A stretch of 64,000 nt of DNA, taken from assembly GCF_005938105.1 (NCBI RefSeq), contig NZ_VCPE01000001.1, positions 248,001-312,000 on the forward strand, read 5' to 3'. The notes under the pieces are model-generated. The model was given only the letters and a program-made list of their open reading frames with translations, was not told the origin of the DNA and made no database searches. Origin of the DNA: Brucella haematophila. GTDB lineage: Bacteria > Pseudomonadota > Alphaproteobacteria > Rhizobiales > Rhizobiaceae. The position numbers and the translations under genes were made by a program. Numbering within the stretch: the first letter of the stretch is position 1; each line of letters opens with the position of its first letter. Of this stretch, positions 18,222 to 27,201 are shown one piece after another.

Positions 18222-19214
18222 TTAGCTGCGGTTGGTCGGCGGAACACTACGCGGACGCGACAGACCCGGTGATGGTGGTGTCGGATCGACAGGCTTGTTG
18301 CCGTCGCCGAACACTTCCCGCGCGATGGCGCCGATTCCGCCGAGCGAACCGATAAGCGAGCTTGCCTCCAGCGGCATCAGCACGACTTTCTGGTTCTTGG
18401 CGCTGGCGATATTGCTAAGCGCTTCGGTGTATTTCTGCGCCACGAAGTAATTGAGTGCCTGCACATTGCCGTTGGAAACGGCATCCGACACCAGTGTCGT
18501 GGCCTTGGCTTCGGCCTCGGCCAGACGCTCGCGGGCTTCTGCTTCGCGCTTTGCGGCTTCCAGCTTGCCCTCGGCTTCGAGAATCTGCGACTGCTTCTGG
18601 CCTTCGGCGCGCAGAATTTGCGCATTGCGGTCGCCTTCGGCTTCCAGAACCTGTGCGCGCTTATCGCGCTCCGCCTTCATCTGGCGGGCCATCGAGGTGA
18701 CGATATCTGCCGGCGGATTGATATCCTTGATCTCCACGCGGGTCATTTTGATGCCCCACGGGTGGGCTGCTTCGTCAACCACACGCAGCAGGCGATCGTT
18801 GATCGCATCGCGGTTGGAGAGCAATTCGTCGAGGTCCATCGAACCCATGACCGTGCGGATATTGGTCATGGTGAGATTGAGGATCGCATATTGCAGGTTG
18901 GCGACTTGATAGGCTGCCTGCGCGGCGTTCAGCACCTGATAGAAGGCAACGCCGTCGACACCGACAATGGCGTTATCGCGGGTGATGACTTCCTGCGTCG
19001 GGACATCCAGCACCTGTTCCATCATGTTGAGCCGCGCGCCGATGCGGTCGAAGAACGGGACGATGAGATTCAAGCCCGGATTGAGCGTGCGCGTATAGCG
19101 GCCGAAACGTTCCACCGTATAGTTGAAACCCTGCGGCACCGTCTTGATGCCCGCAAAGAGTGTCGCCAGAACCAGCGCAGCCAGAATAAGCAGCGTGATG
19201 TCGAAACCTGTCAT
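18222..19214 (-). CDS. SPFH/Band 7 (stomatin/QmcA-like) membrane protein
   Basis: The 330-residue protein has one N-terminal membrane anchor ([20 protein letters not shown]), then the Band 7 domain ([30 protein letters not shown] start, [13 protein letters not shown] near residue 160). A long Glu/Ala-rich coiled coil follows (about 185-250, [27 protein letters not shown]) and the tail is Pro-rich. These proteins oligomerise in the inner membrane into ring- or cage-like assemblies and act with NfeD. First gene of the two-gene operon; a second octamer tract lies upstream. QmcA is the closest named family; HflK/HflC are less likely because this is a single protein paired with NfeD. Confidence 0.9.
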   Translation of the reverse strand: MTGFDITLLILAALVLATLFAGIKTVPQGFNYTVERFGRYTRTLNPGLNLIVPFFDRIGARLNMMEQVLDVPTQEVITRDNAIVGVDGVAFYQVLNAAQAAYQVANLQYAILNLTMTNIRTVMGSMDLDELLSNRDAINDRLLRVVDEAAHPWGIKMTRVEIKDINPPADIVTSMARQMKAERDKRAQVLEAEGDRNAQILRAEGQKQSQILEAEGKLEAAKREAEARERLAEAEAKATTLVSDAVSNGNVQALNYFVAQKYTEALSNIASAKNQKVVLMPLEASSLIGSLGGIGAIAREVFGDGNKPVDPTPPSPGLSRPRSVPPTNRS

Positions 19215-19232
19215 TGTCTAAACCTCATCCGT

Positions 19233-19312
19233 TAGGGGAGTAGGTGAGTAGGGGAATAAGGGAGTATGAAAACCTATTCCCTTACTGCCTTAATCCCCTA
19301 TTCCCTTATATT
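19233..19312. repeat. Second octamer repeat tract, inverted arrangement
   Basis: Four degenerate units on one strand (GGGGAGTA, GGTGAGTA, GGGGAATA, AGGGAGTA; 19235-19266) face four on the other (CTATTCCC, TTACTGCC, TTAATCCC, CTATTCCC). It is the same octamer family as at 17626-17745, so the SPFH-nfeD operon is bracketed by the repeat. Here it fills the gap between SPFH and the end of hemH. Confidence 0.85.
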
Positions 19313-20351
19313 ACACCCATCCCAGCAATTCGCGCCGTACCATCGTTTCGATGACCTTCATGCCTTCTTCACTGTCGTTGAGGCAAGGGATGTGGCTGAA
19401 ATTCTCGCCGCCGTTTTCATGGAAAAGATGGGCGGCTTCATTACCGATCTCGTCAACCGTTTCCAGGCAGTCCACGACAAATCCCGGATTGAGCACCGCC
19501 ACGGATTTGACACCCTGTTTCGCCAGATTTTCCACGGTTTCGTCTGTGTAGGGCTGGAGCCATTCCTCCGGTCCGAAGCGGGACTGGAAGGTGGAGCGGA
19601 ACTGGTTTTCGTCCATACCGAGCCGGATGCGCAGAAGGCGCGAGGTTTCCAGACATTGTTCGCGATAAGGATCGCCCTTGTCGGAATAGCTTTTCGGAAT
19701 GCCGTGATAGGAAGCGAGGATCACTTCAGGCTTGAAGGACAGCGTTGCGAGATGGCTTTCAATGGAGCGTGCCAGCGCTTCGATATAGACCGGCTCCGTC
19801 TCGTAAGACGGAATGGTGCGGCTTGCGGGCATGAAACGCTTTTTCATCAGCGCTTCGAAAAACTTGTCATTCACCGTCGCGGTCGTGGTGGCCGAATATT
19901 GCGGGTAGAGCGGGAACACGACTATGCGCTCGCAGCCCTGTTGCAGCAGTCGGTCAGTCACGCTTTCGATGGACGGCTGGCCATAGCGCATCGCCCAGTC
20001 CACGACCACGTTAGGAATGTCTGCGAGTGCGGTGCCAAGCTTTTCGCCTTGAGCGCGCGTATAGGTGCGCAGCGGCGATTCATTCTTCTCGCGGTTCCAG
20101 ATGCGGTCGTACAGCTTGCCGGAACGCTTGGGGCGCGTGTTGAGCACGATGCCATAGAGAATCGGATACCAGAACAGGCGCGACCACTCGATCACGCGGC
20201 GGTCGGACAGAAACTCGGCAAGATAGCGCCGCATCGGGGCGTAACTCGTGCCATCCGGCGTCCCCAGATTGACCAGCAGAACCCCGACTTTGGGCAGTTT
20301 CGCGTGCGCGGACTGATCTGGGTTCTGGTGTACTGTATCAATCTTGCTCAT
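19311..20351 (-). CDS. hemH: Ferrochelatase
   Basis: Inserts ferrous iron into protoporphyrin IX, the last step of heme synthesis, at the inner membrane. The 346-residue product begins VGVLLVNLGTPD (residues 23-34). The metal-binding histidine lies in ASYHGIPKSYSDKGDPY and the catalytic glutamate in FGPEEWLQPYT. ATG at 20351 is preceded by AGGAG at 8 bases. An in-frame upstream extension to 20492 crosses a repeat element and is not credible. No iron-responsive operator was recognised. Confidence 0.96.
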   Translation of the reverse strand: MSKIDTVHQNPDQSAHAKLPKVGVLLVNLGTPDGTSYAPMRRYLAEFLSDRRVIEWSRLFWYPILYGIVLNTRPKRSGKLYDRIWNREKNESPLRTYTRAQGEKLGTALADIPNVVVDWAMRYGQPSIESVTDRLLQQGCERIVVFPLYPQYSATTTATVNDKFFEALMKKRFMPASRTIPSYETEPVYIEALARSIESHLATLSFKPEVILASYHGIPKSYSDKGDPYREQCLETSRLLRIRLGMDENQFRSTFQSRFGPEEWLQPYTDETVENLAKQGVKSVAVLNPGFVVDCLETVDEIGNEAAHLFHENGGENFSHIPCLNDSEEGMKVIETMVRRELLGWV

Positions 20352-20378
20352 GAGCCGACTCCTATCCCGCTGGAAAAT

Positions 20379-20432
20379 AGAGCATTTCCAGCAAAAGTGT
20401 GAAACGGTTTTACGCGGGAAATGCGTAGTAAG
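20379..20432. repeat. RIME-like palindromic unit upstream of hemH
   Basis: AGAGCATTTCCAGCAAAAGT is followed by GTGAAACGGTTTTACGCG and AAATGCG, as in the other copies at 14706-14873 and 20537-20640. Together with GCTGGAAA just to its left it forms an 8-bp inverted repeat. It lies between the hemH start and the next hairpin. Confidence 0.75.
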
Positions 20433-20485
20433 CAAAGGCCAGAAAAAGCGACAAATTACAATCCTGACAATTGCAGACAACAAAA

Positions 20486-20524
20486 AATTCAAGCGGCGCG
20501 AGCATAGCCCGCGCCGCTTGAATT
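20486..20524 (-). terminator. Strong hairpin terminator, reverse strand
   Basis: A perfect 15-bp stem AATTCAAGCGGCGCG/CGCGCCGCTTGAATT (20486-20500/20510-20524) with a 9-base loop. On the reverse strand it is followed directly by a T-run (TTTTTTG). It would end transcripts coming from omp10. Confidence 0.85.
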
Positions 20525-20536
20525 GGAATGGATGTT

Positions 20537-20690
20537 AGAGCATTTCCAGCAAAGGTGCGTAGCGCCTACGCGGGGAAATCAGTCCACTGGACTGATTTCT
20601 GATCCCGCTTCGATGCGTAGGGTAATGCGTAAAAACAAATAGATAGAGCGGTTCCATGATTCCGTTTTAATCGGAACCGCTCTAATGTCG
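20537..20690. repeat. Composite RIME-like element downstream of omp10
   Basis: Starts AGAGCATTTCCAGCAAAGGT and contains the perfect inverted repeat GAAATCAGTCC-ACT-GGACTGATTTC and CCTACGC/GCGTAGG pairing. It ends in a separate inverted repeat AGAGCGGTTCC/GGAACCGCTCT (20645-20685), next to the omp10 stop. The last hairpin could also serve as an RNA 3' end for omp10. The layout matches 14706-14873. Confidence 0.8.
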
Positions 20691-20693
20691 CTT

Positions 20694-21080
20694 TTAGCTG
20701 GTTGCGCGGCGGTTCAGCGAGAAGCGCGAGCCTGCCGAAGAGGTGCAGTTCAGCTGGTTTTGCGAAACCAGAGCGCAATTGACCTTGGACGAGGTGCCAC
20801 GCACGATCGAGCGCATGTCGATTTCAACGAGCTGCGGCGACTGATAGCGATAGTTGCCTTCTGCCAGCCGTTCGTTGGTGTCGGTGGTGCGGGTTTCGAA
20901 AATGCCGCCGTTGAACGACGAAACGATGCCGTTCGGATCGACCCAGCTGCCCTCGATACCGCTTGGTGCGCGGGAGACAGTTGGGACATTGCCGCCGACC
21001 GGTCCGGTCGTTTCGCAAGCCGCCAGCACAAGCGACATGACGGCAAGTGGGGCAACGATGCGGAAGCTTTTCATGTCCAT
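20694..21080 (-). CDS. omp10: Outer-membrane lipoprotein Omp10
   Basis: A 128-residue lipoprotein precursor. The lipobox LAAC places the lipidated cysteine at residue 22. The mature part (IEGSWVDPNGIVSSFNGGIFETRTTD...VNCALVSQNQLNCTSSAGSRF) closely resembles Brucella Omp10, a minor outer-membrane lipoprotein and serological antigen needed for full virulence. It differs from the Brucella form as I recall it in the linker after the cysteine and at the C-terminus. ATG at 21080 has GGAG five bases upstream; MKSFRIV six bases later is the alternative start. This gene is the best evidence that the organism belongs to Brucellaceae. Confidence 0.93.
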   Translation of the reverse strand: MDMKSFRIVAPLAVMSLVLAACETTGPVGGNVPTVSRAPSGIEGSWVDPNGIVSSFNGGIFETRTTDTNERLAEGNYRYQSPQLVEIDMRSIVRGTSSKVNCALVSQNQLNCTSSAGSRFSLNRRATS

Positions 21081-21222
21081 TCTCTCTCCAATGGGGATAA
21101 TGACTTGTGATGAATCGAAATTTACACGAAAACAAGTCCCCAATGTGAGGATTGGCCGCCGGATCTGTTAATTTATTGGTAATGATGCAAAATCGCCGCG
21201 CAGATCACCGTGGACAGCGGCG

Positions 21223-21540
21223 TTACGCCATGAATATTAGCCCAAAAGATATGAGCATCAGGACGATAAGCAGGCTCGCCGACCATTTGGTCGCGCGGCT
21301 GATGAAGGTGCTGCGTGCCGGATTATTCTGGATGGCTCCATAAGAGGCGAGGGACTTCGCCGCCTGATAGATGGCCAGATGGACGACCATAGAGACAAGG
21401 CCAATCGTCCATCCAATCTGCACAGGCTGGCTTGGATGGCCCGGCACACCCAGAATCCACGGCAGGATCAGCAGCCCGCTGAGCAAAGCCACGAGATCGG
21501 GAAAGCGGTTGGCCGCTATGCGCCTTAATTGACCGGACAT
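21223..21540 (-). CDS. Small membrane protein of unknown function
   Basis: A 105-residue, strongly hydrophobic product with three likely membrane helices (about residues 16-32, 43-60 and 85-104). No family was recognised. The ribosome binding site is weak. It lies 78 bases downstream of homospermidine synthase on the same strand, with a GC-rich hairpin between, so it may have its own promoter. The hydrophobic pattern and the lack of another gene in this interval support it being real. Confidence 0.55.
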   Translation of the reverse strand: MSGQLRRIAANRFPDLVALLSGLLILPWILGVPGHPSQPVQIGWTIGLVSMVVHLAIYQAAKSLASYGAIQNNPARSTFISRATKWSASLLIVLMLISFGLIFMA

Positions 21541-21583
21541 TCTGGGAAAATCACATCGATTTCATTCGGACGGCTCAGATGCA

Positions 21584-21607
21584 AAGGCCCGGTCGATGCC
21601 GGGCCTT
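21584..21607 (-). terminator. Hairpin after homospermidine synthase
   Basis: A perfect 9-bp stem AAGGCCCGG/CCGGGCCTT (21584-21592/21599-21607) with a 6-base loop. The T-tail on the reverse strand is short, so termination may be partial. Confidence 0.6.
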
Positions 21608-21618
21608 GCTCTGTTTTA

Positions 21619-23064
21619 TCAACGCACCAGAACGTTGCGGAACTGCCATGGGTCTTTGGTGTCGAGGTCTTCATCGAACAGATGTCCGCGACCCTCAAGC
21701 GGCGTCCAGTCGGTGTAATAGCCTTTGACGGGTCCGAGATATTGCATCTGGACTTCGAGGCAGCGGCGATAGTCGATCTCGTCGGTTTCCACGATGCCGC
21801 TGTTCGGGTTTTCCAGTGCCCAGACCATGCCGGCGAGAACGGCGGAGGAAACCTGCAGACCCGTTGCATTTTGATAGGGCGCGAGCTTGCGTGCTTCTGC
21901 GACGGTCAGCTGCGAGCCGTACCAGTAGGCGTTCTTGTCATGACCATAGAGCAGAACGCCCAGCTCGTCCGAGCCGTCGAGGATTTCCGCTTCTTCGAGC
22001 ACATGTTGGACGGGTTGGGCTTTGCCGCTCGCGCCGAACATTTCGTCCAGCGAGAGAATGGCGTCATTGCTCGGATGATAGGCATAATGGCAGGTCGGAC
22101 GGTAATCGAGCTTGCCCTTCTTGTCCCGCACCGTGAAGTAATCGGAGATCGAAATCGCTTCATTGTGGGTAACGAGCAGGCCGTATTGCGCGCCAAGCGT
22201 CGGGCACCAGGTGCGGATGCGCGTATTGCCACCGGGCTGCTCAAGGAAAATCGCAGCCTTCGTGCCCTTCTTCTGCTTGCGTGCATTTTTCGGCTTCCAC
22301 TTTTCGTGGCTGCCCCAGCCGAGTTCGGCAGGCTGCAAGCCTTCGGAAATGAAGCCTTCCACGGACCATGTATTCCAGAACGTGTTGAACGGCTTTGGTT
22401 CCTTGGCGCGTTGCGTGTCGCGCTCGGCAACATGCACACCCTTCACGCCAGCCTTTTTCATCAGCTTGGCCCAACCGTTACGGTCATCAGCCGCCGGTTC
22501 GGTGAAGTCGAGCTTGAGTTCCGTCGCCAGATCGACAAGCGCTTTCTTGACGAACCACGACACCATGCCCGGATTGGCGCCGCAGCATGCGACGGCGGTC
22601 GGACCGCCGGGGTGCTTGCGCTTTTCGGCCAGCAGGGTTTCGCGCAGCGCATAATTGGTGCGTGCGGCATTATCCACCTTGGCGTCGAAATAGAAGCCAA
22701 GCCACGGCTCAACAACAGTGTCGATATAAAGTGCGCCGTTCTTGCGGCTATAATGCATCAGATCGACTGATCCGGTATCGACCGACAGATTGACGACAAA
22801 TGCCTGTCCTTCCGCACCTTTAAGGAACGGATCCAGCACTTCCGCGTAATTATCCTTGGTGATCGCCTGCTTGACGAAACGAATGCCCTTGTCGTCGAGG
22901 ATCTTGCGGTTCTTCTCGCTCGGGTCGATCACGACCATCCGCGATTTGTCGAATTTGAAATGACGTTCTATCAGCGGCAGGGTACCGCGCCCGATCGACC
23001 CAAAGCCGATCATGATTACGGGGCCGGTGATCTCGCTATAGACTTGCCATTTCGCTTTCGCCAT
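21619..23064 (-). CDS. hss: Homospermidine synthase
   Basis: NAD-dependent cytoplasmic enzyme that joins the aminobutyl group of one putrescine (or spermidine) to another putrescine to give sym-homospermidine, a major polyamine of many alphaproteobacteria. The 481-residue product has an N-terminal Rossmann motif (IMIGFGSIGRGTLPL, residues 17-31) of the saccharopine dehydrogenase fold. VEPWLGFYFD, ACCGANPGMVSWFVKKAL and RTWCPTLGAQYGLLVTHNE follow. ATG at 23064 follows GAGGAAG. It appears monocistronic, with a hairpin downstream. Confidence 0.94.
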   Translation of the reverse strand: MAKAKWQVYSEITGPVIMIGFGSIGRGTLPLIERHFKFDKSRMVVIDPSEKNRKILDDKGIRFVKQAITKDNYAEVLDPFLKGAEGQAFVVNLSVDTGSVDLMHYSRKNGALYIDTVVEPWLGFYFDAKVDNAARTNYALRETLLAEKRKHPGGPTAVACCGANPGMVSWFVKKALVDLATELKLDFTEPAADDRNGWAKLMKKAGVKGVHVAERDTQRAKEPKPFNTFWNTWSVEGFISEGLQPAELGWGSHEKWKPKNARKQKKGTKAAIFLEQPGGNTRIRTWCPTLGAQYGLLVTHNEAISISDYFTVRDKKGKLDYRPTCHYAYHPSNDAILSLDEMFGASGKAQPVQHVLEEAEILDGSDELGVLLYGHDKNAYWYGSQLTVAEARKLAPYQNATGLQVSSAVLAGMVWALENPNSGIVETDEIDYRRCLEVQMQYLGPVKGYYTDWTPLEGRGHLFDEDLDTKDPWQFRNVLVR

Positions 23065-23218
23065 TTTCTTCCTCTGTGTGAGCCGCTTAAATTTGCGGCG
23101 TTTCGTTCTGTTACCGTTCGTCGGCAGGTTTGAAACCGCAACGATAACACAACTTCATACAAAGAAAGAAACGTCACACCCCTATGACATGCAGACGTGT
23201 TTAACGCATTTTAGGAAT

Positions 23219-23899
23219 TTAGCCTTCAATCAGCTTGGCGCGGATCATGCCGCGCAGCGAATTTCCGACCAGAATGTTGCGCGCATTTTTGAGATCGTCG
23301 ACAGAAACAGTGCCTTCCGAGACCACGCCATTCTTCAGAAGCTCGCGGCGCAGAACGCCATCCAGCAGTCCGCAGGATAGAGCAGGCGTCACACAGGTCG
23401 TGCCGCCAATATCGAGGAAAAGCGACGTGATGGTGCCTTCGCAGACCTCGTTGCGGTCGTTCAGCAGGATAACCTCGTCCACTTCCGCTGAAGAATATTC
23501 TTCGCGGGCGGCGATATAGGCCTGACGGCGCGTCGTCTTGTAACGAAGCAGGTGGTCGTTGTGATCGAGGCGGGTGCGCGCAATCGCTATGCGCCACGTC
23601 GTTTGCTGCGGCAGCGGCTCATAACTGTAGGCCACAACATTGGCAACGCCGTCAGGCGCCAGTGTGAGCCGCAGTTTCAGGGCGCGGTCACCGGAACCTG
23701 CCTCTTCAATCTGCTGGCGGATGGCGTCCATATTGCAGGAGAAACCAAGCTCGCGCGCAGACTGTTCCAGCCGCGCCAGATGCAATTGCAGACGCAGAAC
23801 CCCGGACAGAGGCTCCCATCGCATGGTTTCAATTAGCTGATACTCTGGTTCCGCACTGACGGTGTGTGCCCCGTCGCGAACCGTGCTTTCAGAAGGCAT
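23219..23899 (-). CDS. pabC: Aminotransferase class IV, 4-amino-4-deoxychorismate lyase-like
   Basis: PLP enzyme expected to release pyruvate from aminodeoxychorismate and give p-aminobenzoate for folate. The 226-residue product starts with the family pattern LIETMRWEPLSGVLRLQLHLARLE (about residues 22-45). The PLP lysine is in LLRYKTTRRQAY. VILLNDRNEVCEGTITSLFLD follows. The ATG at 23899 lies inside the end of pabB, a 67-base overlap, so translation is coupled. Adjacent pabB makes the PabC role more likely than a branched-chain or D-amino acid aminotransferase. Confidence 0.85.
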   Translation of the reverse strand: MPSESTVRDGAHTVSAEPEYQLIETMRWEPLSGVLRLQLHLARLEQSARELGFSCNMDAIRQQIEEAGSGDRALKLRLTLAPDGVANVVAYSYEPLPQQTTWRIAIARTRLDHNDHLLRYKTTRRQAYIAAREEYSSAEVDEVILLNDRNEVCEGTITSLFLDIGGTTCVTPALSCGLLDGVLRRELLKNGVVSEGTVSVDDLKNARNILVGNSLRGMIRAKLIEG

Positions 23900-25002
23900 T
23901 CCTCATACTCCGCTTGCGCCGTGGAATCGAAAACCACGCCGCCCCCGACATTGAAGATTGCACGATTTTCGTCGAGAAGCGAGATCGTGCGGATGGCGAC
24001 ATTGAAGCGCATTCGTCCGCTTGGCTCAATCCAGCCGAGCGAACCGCAGTAAATGTCACGTGGGTTGGGTTCCAGCTTGCGCAGGATTTCCATGGCGCTG
24101 ATCTTCGGCGCGCCGGTAATCGAACCGCAGGGGAAAAGGGCTGCAAATAGCGACCGCAGGGGAATATCGCTTTTCAGCCTTGCTCGTACCCGACTAATCA
24201 TTTGGTGTACCGTTGGGTAAGATTCAACCCGGAAAAGCTCAGGCACGTCGAGTGAGCCGACTTCACTGATGAGCGAAATGTCGTTGCGCAGCAGATCGAC
24301 GATCATGCGGTTTTCCGCCTGGTTCTTGGGATCGTTCATCAGAAAGGTGCGGTTCGCTTCATCTTCCTCGGGCGTCGCTCCACGCGGCATGGTGCCTTTC
24401 ATAGGGTGGGTCTCGATCCACCCGTCCGCATCCACCTCGAAGAAAAGCTCCGGTGAGCGCGACAGGACAGTCGGGCCGCCGAGATCGCAATAGGTCGCGT
24501 AGCGGACCGGCTGGCGTGCGGCAAGCGCGTTGAACAGCACCAGCGGATCGCCGCCCCATTCCGCATGAACCGGAAAGGTCAGATTGCCCTGATAGCAATC
24601 GCCTTCGCGCAGGTGCTGATGCAGGCGTTGAAACCGCGCTTCATATTCGGCTGGCGTCCATTCGGCGACAGGATCGCGCAGATAGGTCGCATTATCATTG
24701 CCGCGATGATGCAAATCGTCGTCCGATGGACCGTCGAAGACGCCGAAGCACAGAAGGGGTGCTTTGCGCCCCTCCGGCAGAAGGGGCTTCAGCTTTGGCT
24801 CAAGAAGATATCCGGCCTCATAGGAAAGATAGCCCGCCAGCCATTTCCCGTCCGCATGGGCGCGCTGCATCACTTCCCATGCATCATCGAATTCACCCGG
24901 CTCGTCGGCGCGGATGATGGTCGAGGGAGCCGCGAAAAGCACGTCGCGGCCCGCCTTGTCGTCCCGAAACAGGATCAGCGGTTTGTTACCCGTTCGGGTC
25001 AC
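23833..25002 (-). CDS. pabB: Aminodeoxychorismate synthase component I
   Basis: Aminates chorismate to 4-amino-4-deoxychorismate for folate synthesis, using ammonia from a PabA subunit not seen here. The 389-residue product keeps the chorismate-binding core: SRSPELFFEV, the lysine motif PMKGTMPRG, and CGSITGAPKISAMEIL. I choose GTG at 25002 (VTRTGNKPLILF). GAGG lies five bases upstream and overlaps the stop of pepF, which ends at 25010. A TTG at 25038 would run deep into pepF. Overlap with pabC and close spacing to pepF indicate a single operon. Confidence 0.9.
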   Translation of the reverse strand: MTRTGNKPLILFRDDKAGRDVLFAAPSTIIRADEPGEFDDAWEVMQRAHADGKWLAGYLSYEAGYLLEPKLKPLLPEGRKAPLLCFGVFDGPSDDDLHHRGNDNATYLRDPVAEWTPAEYEARFQRLHQHLREGDCYQGNLTFPVHAEWGGDPLVLFNALAARQPVRYATYCDLGGPTVLSRSPELFFEVDADGWIETHPMKGTMPRGATPEEDEANRTFLMNDPKNQAENRMIVDLLRNDISLISEVGSLDVPELFRVESYPTVHQMISRVRARLKSDIPLRSLFAALFPCGSITGAPKISAMEILRKLEPNPRDIYCGSLGWIEPSGRMRFNVAIRTISLLDENRAIFNVGGGVVFDSTAQAEYEECLLKARFATGHTPSVRNQSIS

Positions 25003-25009
25003 TTTTGCC

Positions 25010-26884
25010 TCAGTCTTCCATGGCTTCGAGTTCGTCAATGATGCCTTCGATCACCGACAAGCCCTTGCTCCAGAAGTTCGGGTCCGTTGCATCAAGGCCG
25101 AACGGCGCCAGCAATTCCGTGTGATGCTTGGTACCGCCCGCTTTCAGCATGTCGAAATATTTCTGCTGAAAGCCCTTTTCGGAATTCTGATAGACGGCAT
25201 AGAGCGAGTTCACCAGACAATCGCCGAAAGCGTAGGCATAGACATAGAATGGCGAATGGATGAAGTGCGGAATATAGGTCCAGAAGGTCTCATAGCCCGG
25301 ATTGAGGTGTACTGCGTCGCCGAGGCTTTCGCGCTGCACATCCATCCAGATTTCGCCGATGCGCTCTGACGTCAATTCACCTTCGCGACGCTCGGTGTGG
25401 ACGCGACGCTCGAACTGGTAGAAGGCGATCTGGCGCACGACCGTATTGATCATGTCTTCGGCCTTCTGGGCCAGCATGGCCTTGCGTTCACGCTTGTCCT
25501 TCGTCCGCTCCAGCAGCGAGCGGAAGGTCAGCATTTCACCAAAGACCGAGGCGGTTTCGGCCAGTGTCAGCGGGGTCGACGCCATCAGTGCGCCCTGACC
25601 GCCAGCAAGAACCTGATGCACGCCATGGCCAAGCTCATGGGCAAGCGTCATCACGTCGCGCGGCTTGCCCATATAGTTGAGCAGCACATAAGGATGCGCA
25701 GATGGCACGGTCGGATGCGCGAAAGCGCCCGGAGCCTTGCCGGGGCGGACTGGTGCATCGATCCAGTTCTTGTCGAAGAAATCCTTGGCAATCGCGGCCA
25801 TTTCCGGCGCAAAATTGCCATAGGCCGAAAGCACGGTGTCGCGCGCTTCATCCCACGAAATCAGGGCCTGCGGGGTTTCCGGCAACGGTGCATTGCGATC
25901 CCAGTTTTCCAGTTTGTCGAGGCCGAGCCACTTGGCCTTCAGCGCATAATAGCGGTGCGAAAGGCGCGGATAGGCGTCTTCGACTGCTTTGGCCAGCGCA
26001 TCCACAACTTCGCGTTCGACGCGATTTGCGAGGTGGCGGCTGTCGGCAATATCCTGAAAACCGCGCCACCGGTCGGAGATTTCCTTGTCCTTGGCCAGCG
26101 TGTTGGTGATCAGCGTGAAAATGCGCAGATTGGCGCCAAATGTCTTGGCCAGCGCTTCCGAAGCCTTCTTGCGGACCGCGCCATCGGCATCCTGAAGCAT
26201 GTTCAATGTCGGCTCGATGGCCAGTTCCTGACCGTCGACCTCGAAACGCAGGCCCGACATGGTCTCGTCGAACAGGCGGTTCCAAGCGCCGAAGCCGGTG
26301 ATCGACTTTTCATGGAAAAGCTGTTCCAGCTTGTCGTCCAGCTGATAGGGCTTGTCCTTGCGCAGATCGGTGAGCCACGGACGGTAATGTCCGATTGCCG
26401 CATTGGCATCCATGGCCTTGTCGAGAATTGCGTCCTCGATGCGGTTCAGTTCGAGGCTGAAAAAGATGAGATGCGTGCTGGCGTCGGTCAGTTTTTGTTG
26501 CACATCGCCAAAAAGCTTCATGCGCTTCGGATCGGTCGTATCGCCGTAATAATAGAGCCCGGCATAGGAGGCGATGCGCCCCAGCAACTCGTCCAGTGCT
26601 TCAAACTGCTTGATCGCATCGGCAAAATTGCCGCCGTCAGCTTTCGCTGCTTCTGTGCCGAGCTTACCCTTCCAGCGCTCTTCAAACGAGACCGAATCCT
26701 TCATGGCCTTTTCGATATCGGCCTTGAGCTGCGGGCTGTCGGGCGCGGCATAAAGATCGGCCAGGTTCCATTCCGGCAGCTTGCCGAGATCGGTCTTTTC
26801 AGCAGCGGCGCTGTCGCCAGACGGGGCCAAAACCGGCGCGTGAAGAACTGCGTTGAACGAAACAGAGTCTGAAAAACGGGTCAT
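25010..26884 (-). CDS. pepF: M3 family oligoendopeptidase F
   Basis: Zinc metallo-oligopeptidase of the thimet family that degrades short peptides in the cytoplasm. The 624-residue product has the PepF N-terminal domain, then the catalytic M3 domain with HExxH in LAHELGHGVHQV; the third zinc ligand lies in TASVFGEMLTFRSLL. ATG at 26884 is preceded by AGGAG at 7 bases; ATG 26890 is too close to that site. First gene of the pepF-pabB-pabC operon, an unexpected combination of peptide turnover and folate synthesis. Confidence 0.94.
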   Translation of the reverse strand: MTRFSDSVSFNAVLHAPVLAPSGDSAAAEKTDLGKLPEWNLADLYAAPDSPQLKADIEKAMKDSVSFEERWKGKLGTEAAKADGGNFADAIKQFEALDELLGRIASYAGLYYYGDTTDPKRMKLFGDVQQKLTDASTHLIFFSLELNRIEDAILDKAMDANAAIGHYRPWLTDLRKDKPYQLDDKLEQLFHEKSITGFGAWNRLFDETMSGLRFEVDGQELAIEPTLNMLQDADGAVRKKASEALAKTFGANLRIFTLITNTLAKDKEISDRWRGFQDIADSRHLANRVEREVVDALAKAVEDAYPRLSHRYYALKAKWLGLDKLENWDRNAPLPETPQALISWDEARDTVLSAYGNFAPEMAAIAKDFFDKNWIDAPVRPGKAPGAFAHPTVPSAHPYVLLNYMGKPRDVMTLAHELGHGVHQVLAGGQGALMASTPLTLAETASVFGEMLTFRSLLERTKDKRERKAMLAQKAEDMINTVVRQIAFYQFERRVHTERREGELTSERIGEIWMDVQRESLGDAVHLNPGYETFWTYIPHFIHSPFYVYAYAFGDCLVNSLYAVYQNSEKGFQQKYFDMLKAGGTKHHTELLAPFGLDATDPNFWSKGLSVIEGIIDELEAMED

Positions 26885-27201
26885 AAGCATTCTCCTGTTG
26901 GCCTTCTTCTCGCATGTCTGGCCGGGATCGCCAAGAGGCACAATCACGCGATACAACCGGTGTGATGTAAGCGACCAATAAAATGCCAGTAACTTCCGCG
27001 ATTACTTTTTAGGCGCTTCAAGCAATGAGTGTTTTTTAGCCGAAAATTTTGTGAATGTAGCGTCAGATACTGTTTTAAGGTCTTGCAATTGTTAGCGGTC
27101 TGGCTCCAAATAGCGCGCCTGGAGCATCAAACTTTTATTGGTTTTTTGAACTGTTTAATGTGTTCGGGCGCGGGAACTCCACAGGTTGATTAAAGCTTTT
27201 A

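Noticed and set aside
25397-26872. 491-codon + strand frame opposite pepF
   Set aside because: Antisense to a clear M3 peptidase with an intact HExxH motif; no domain in the translated frame.
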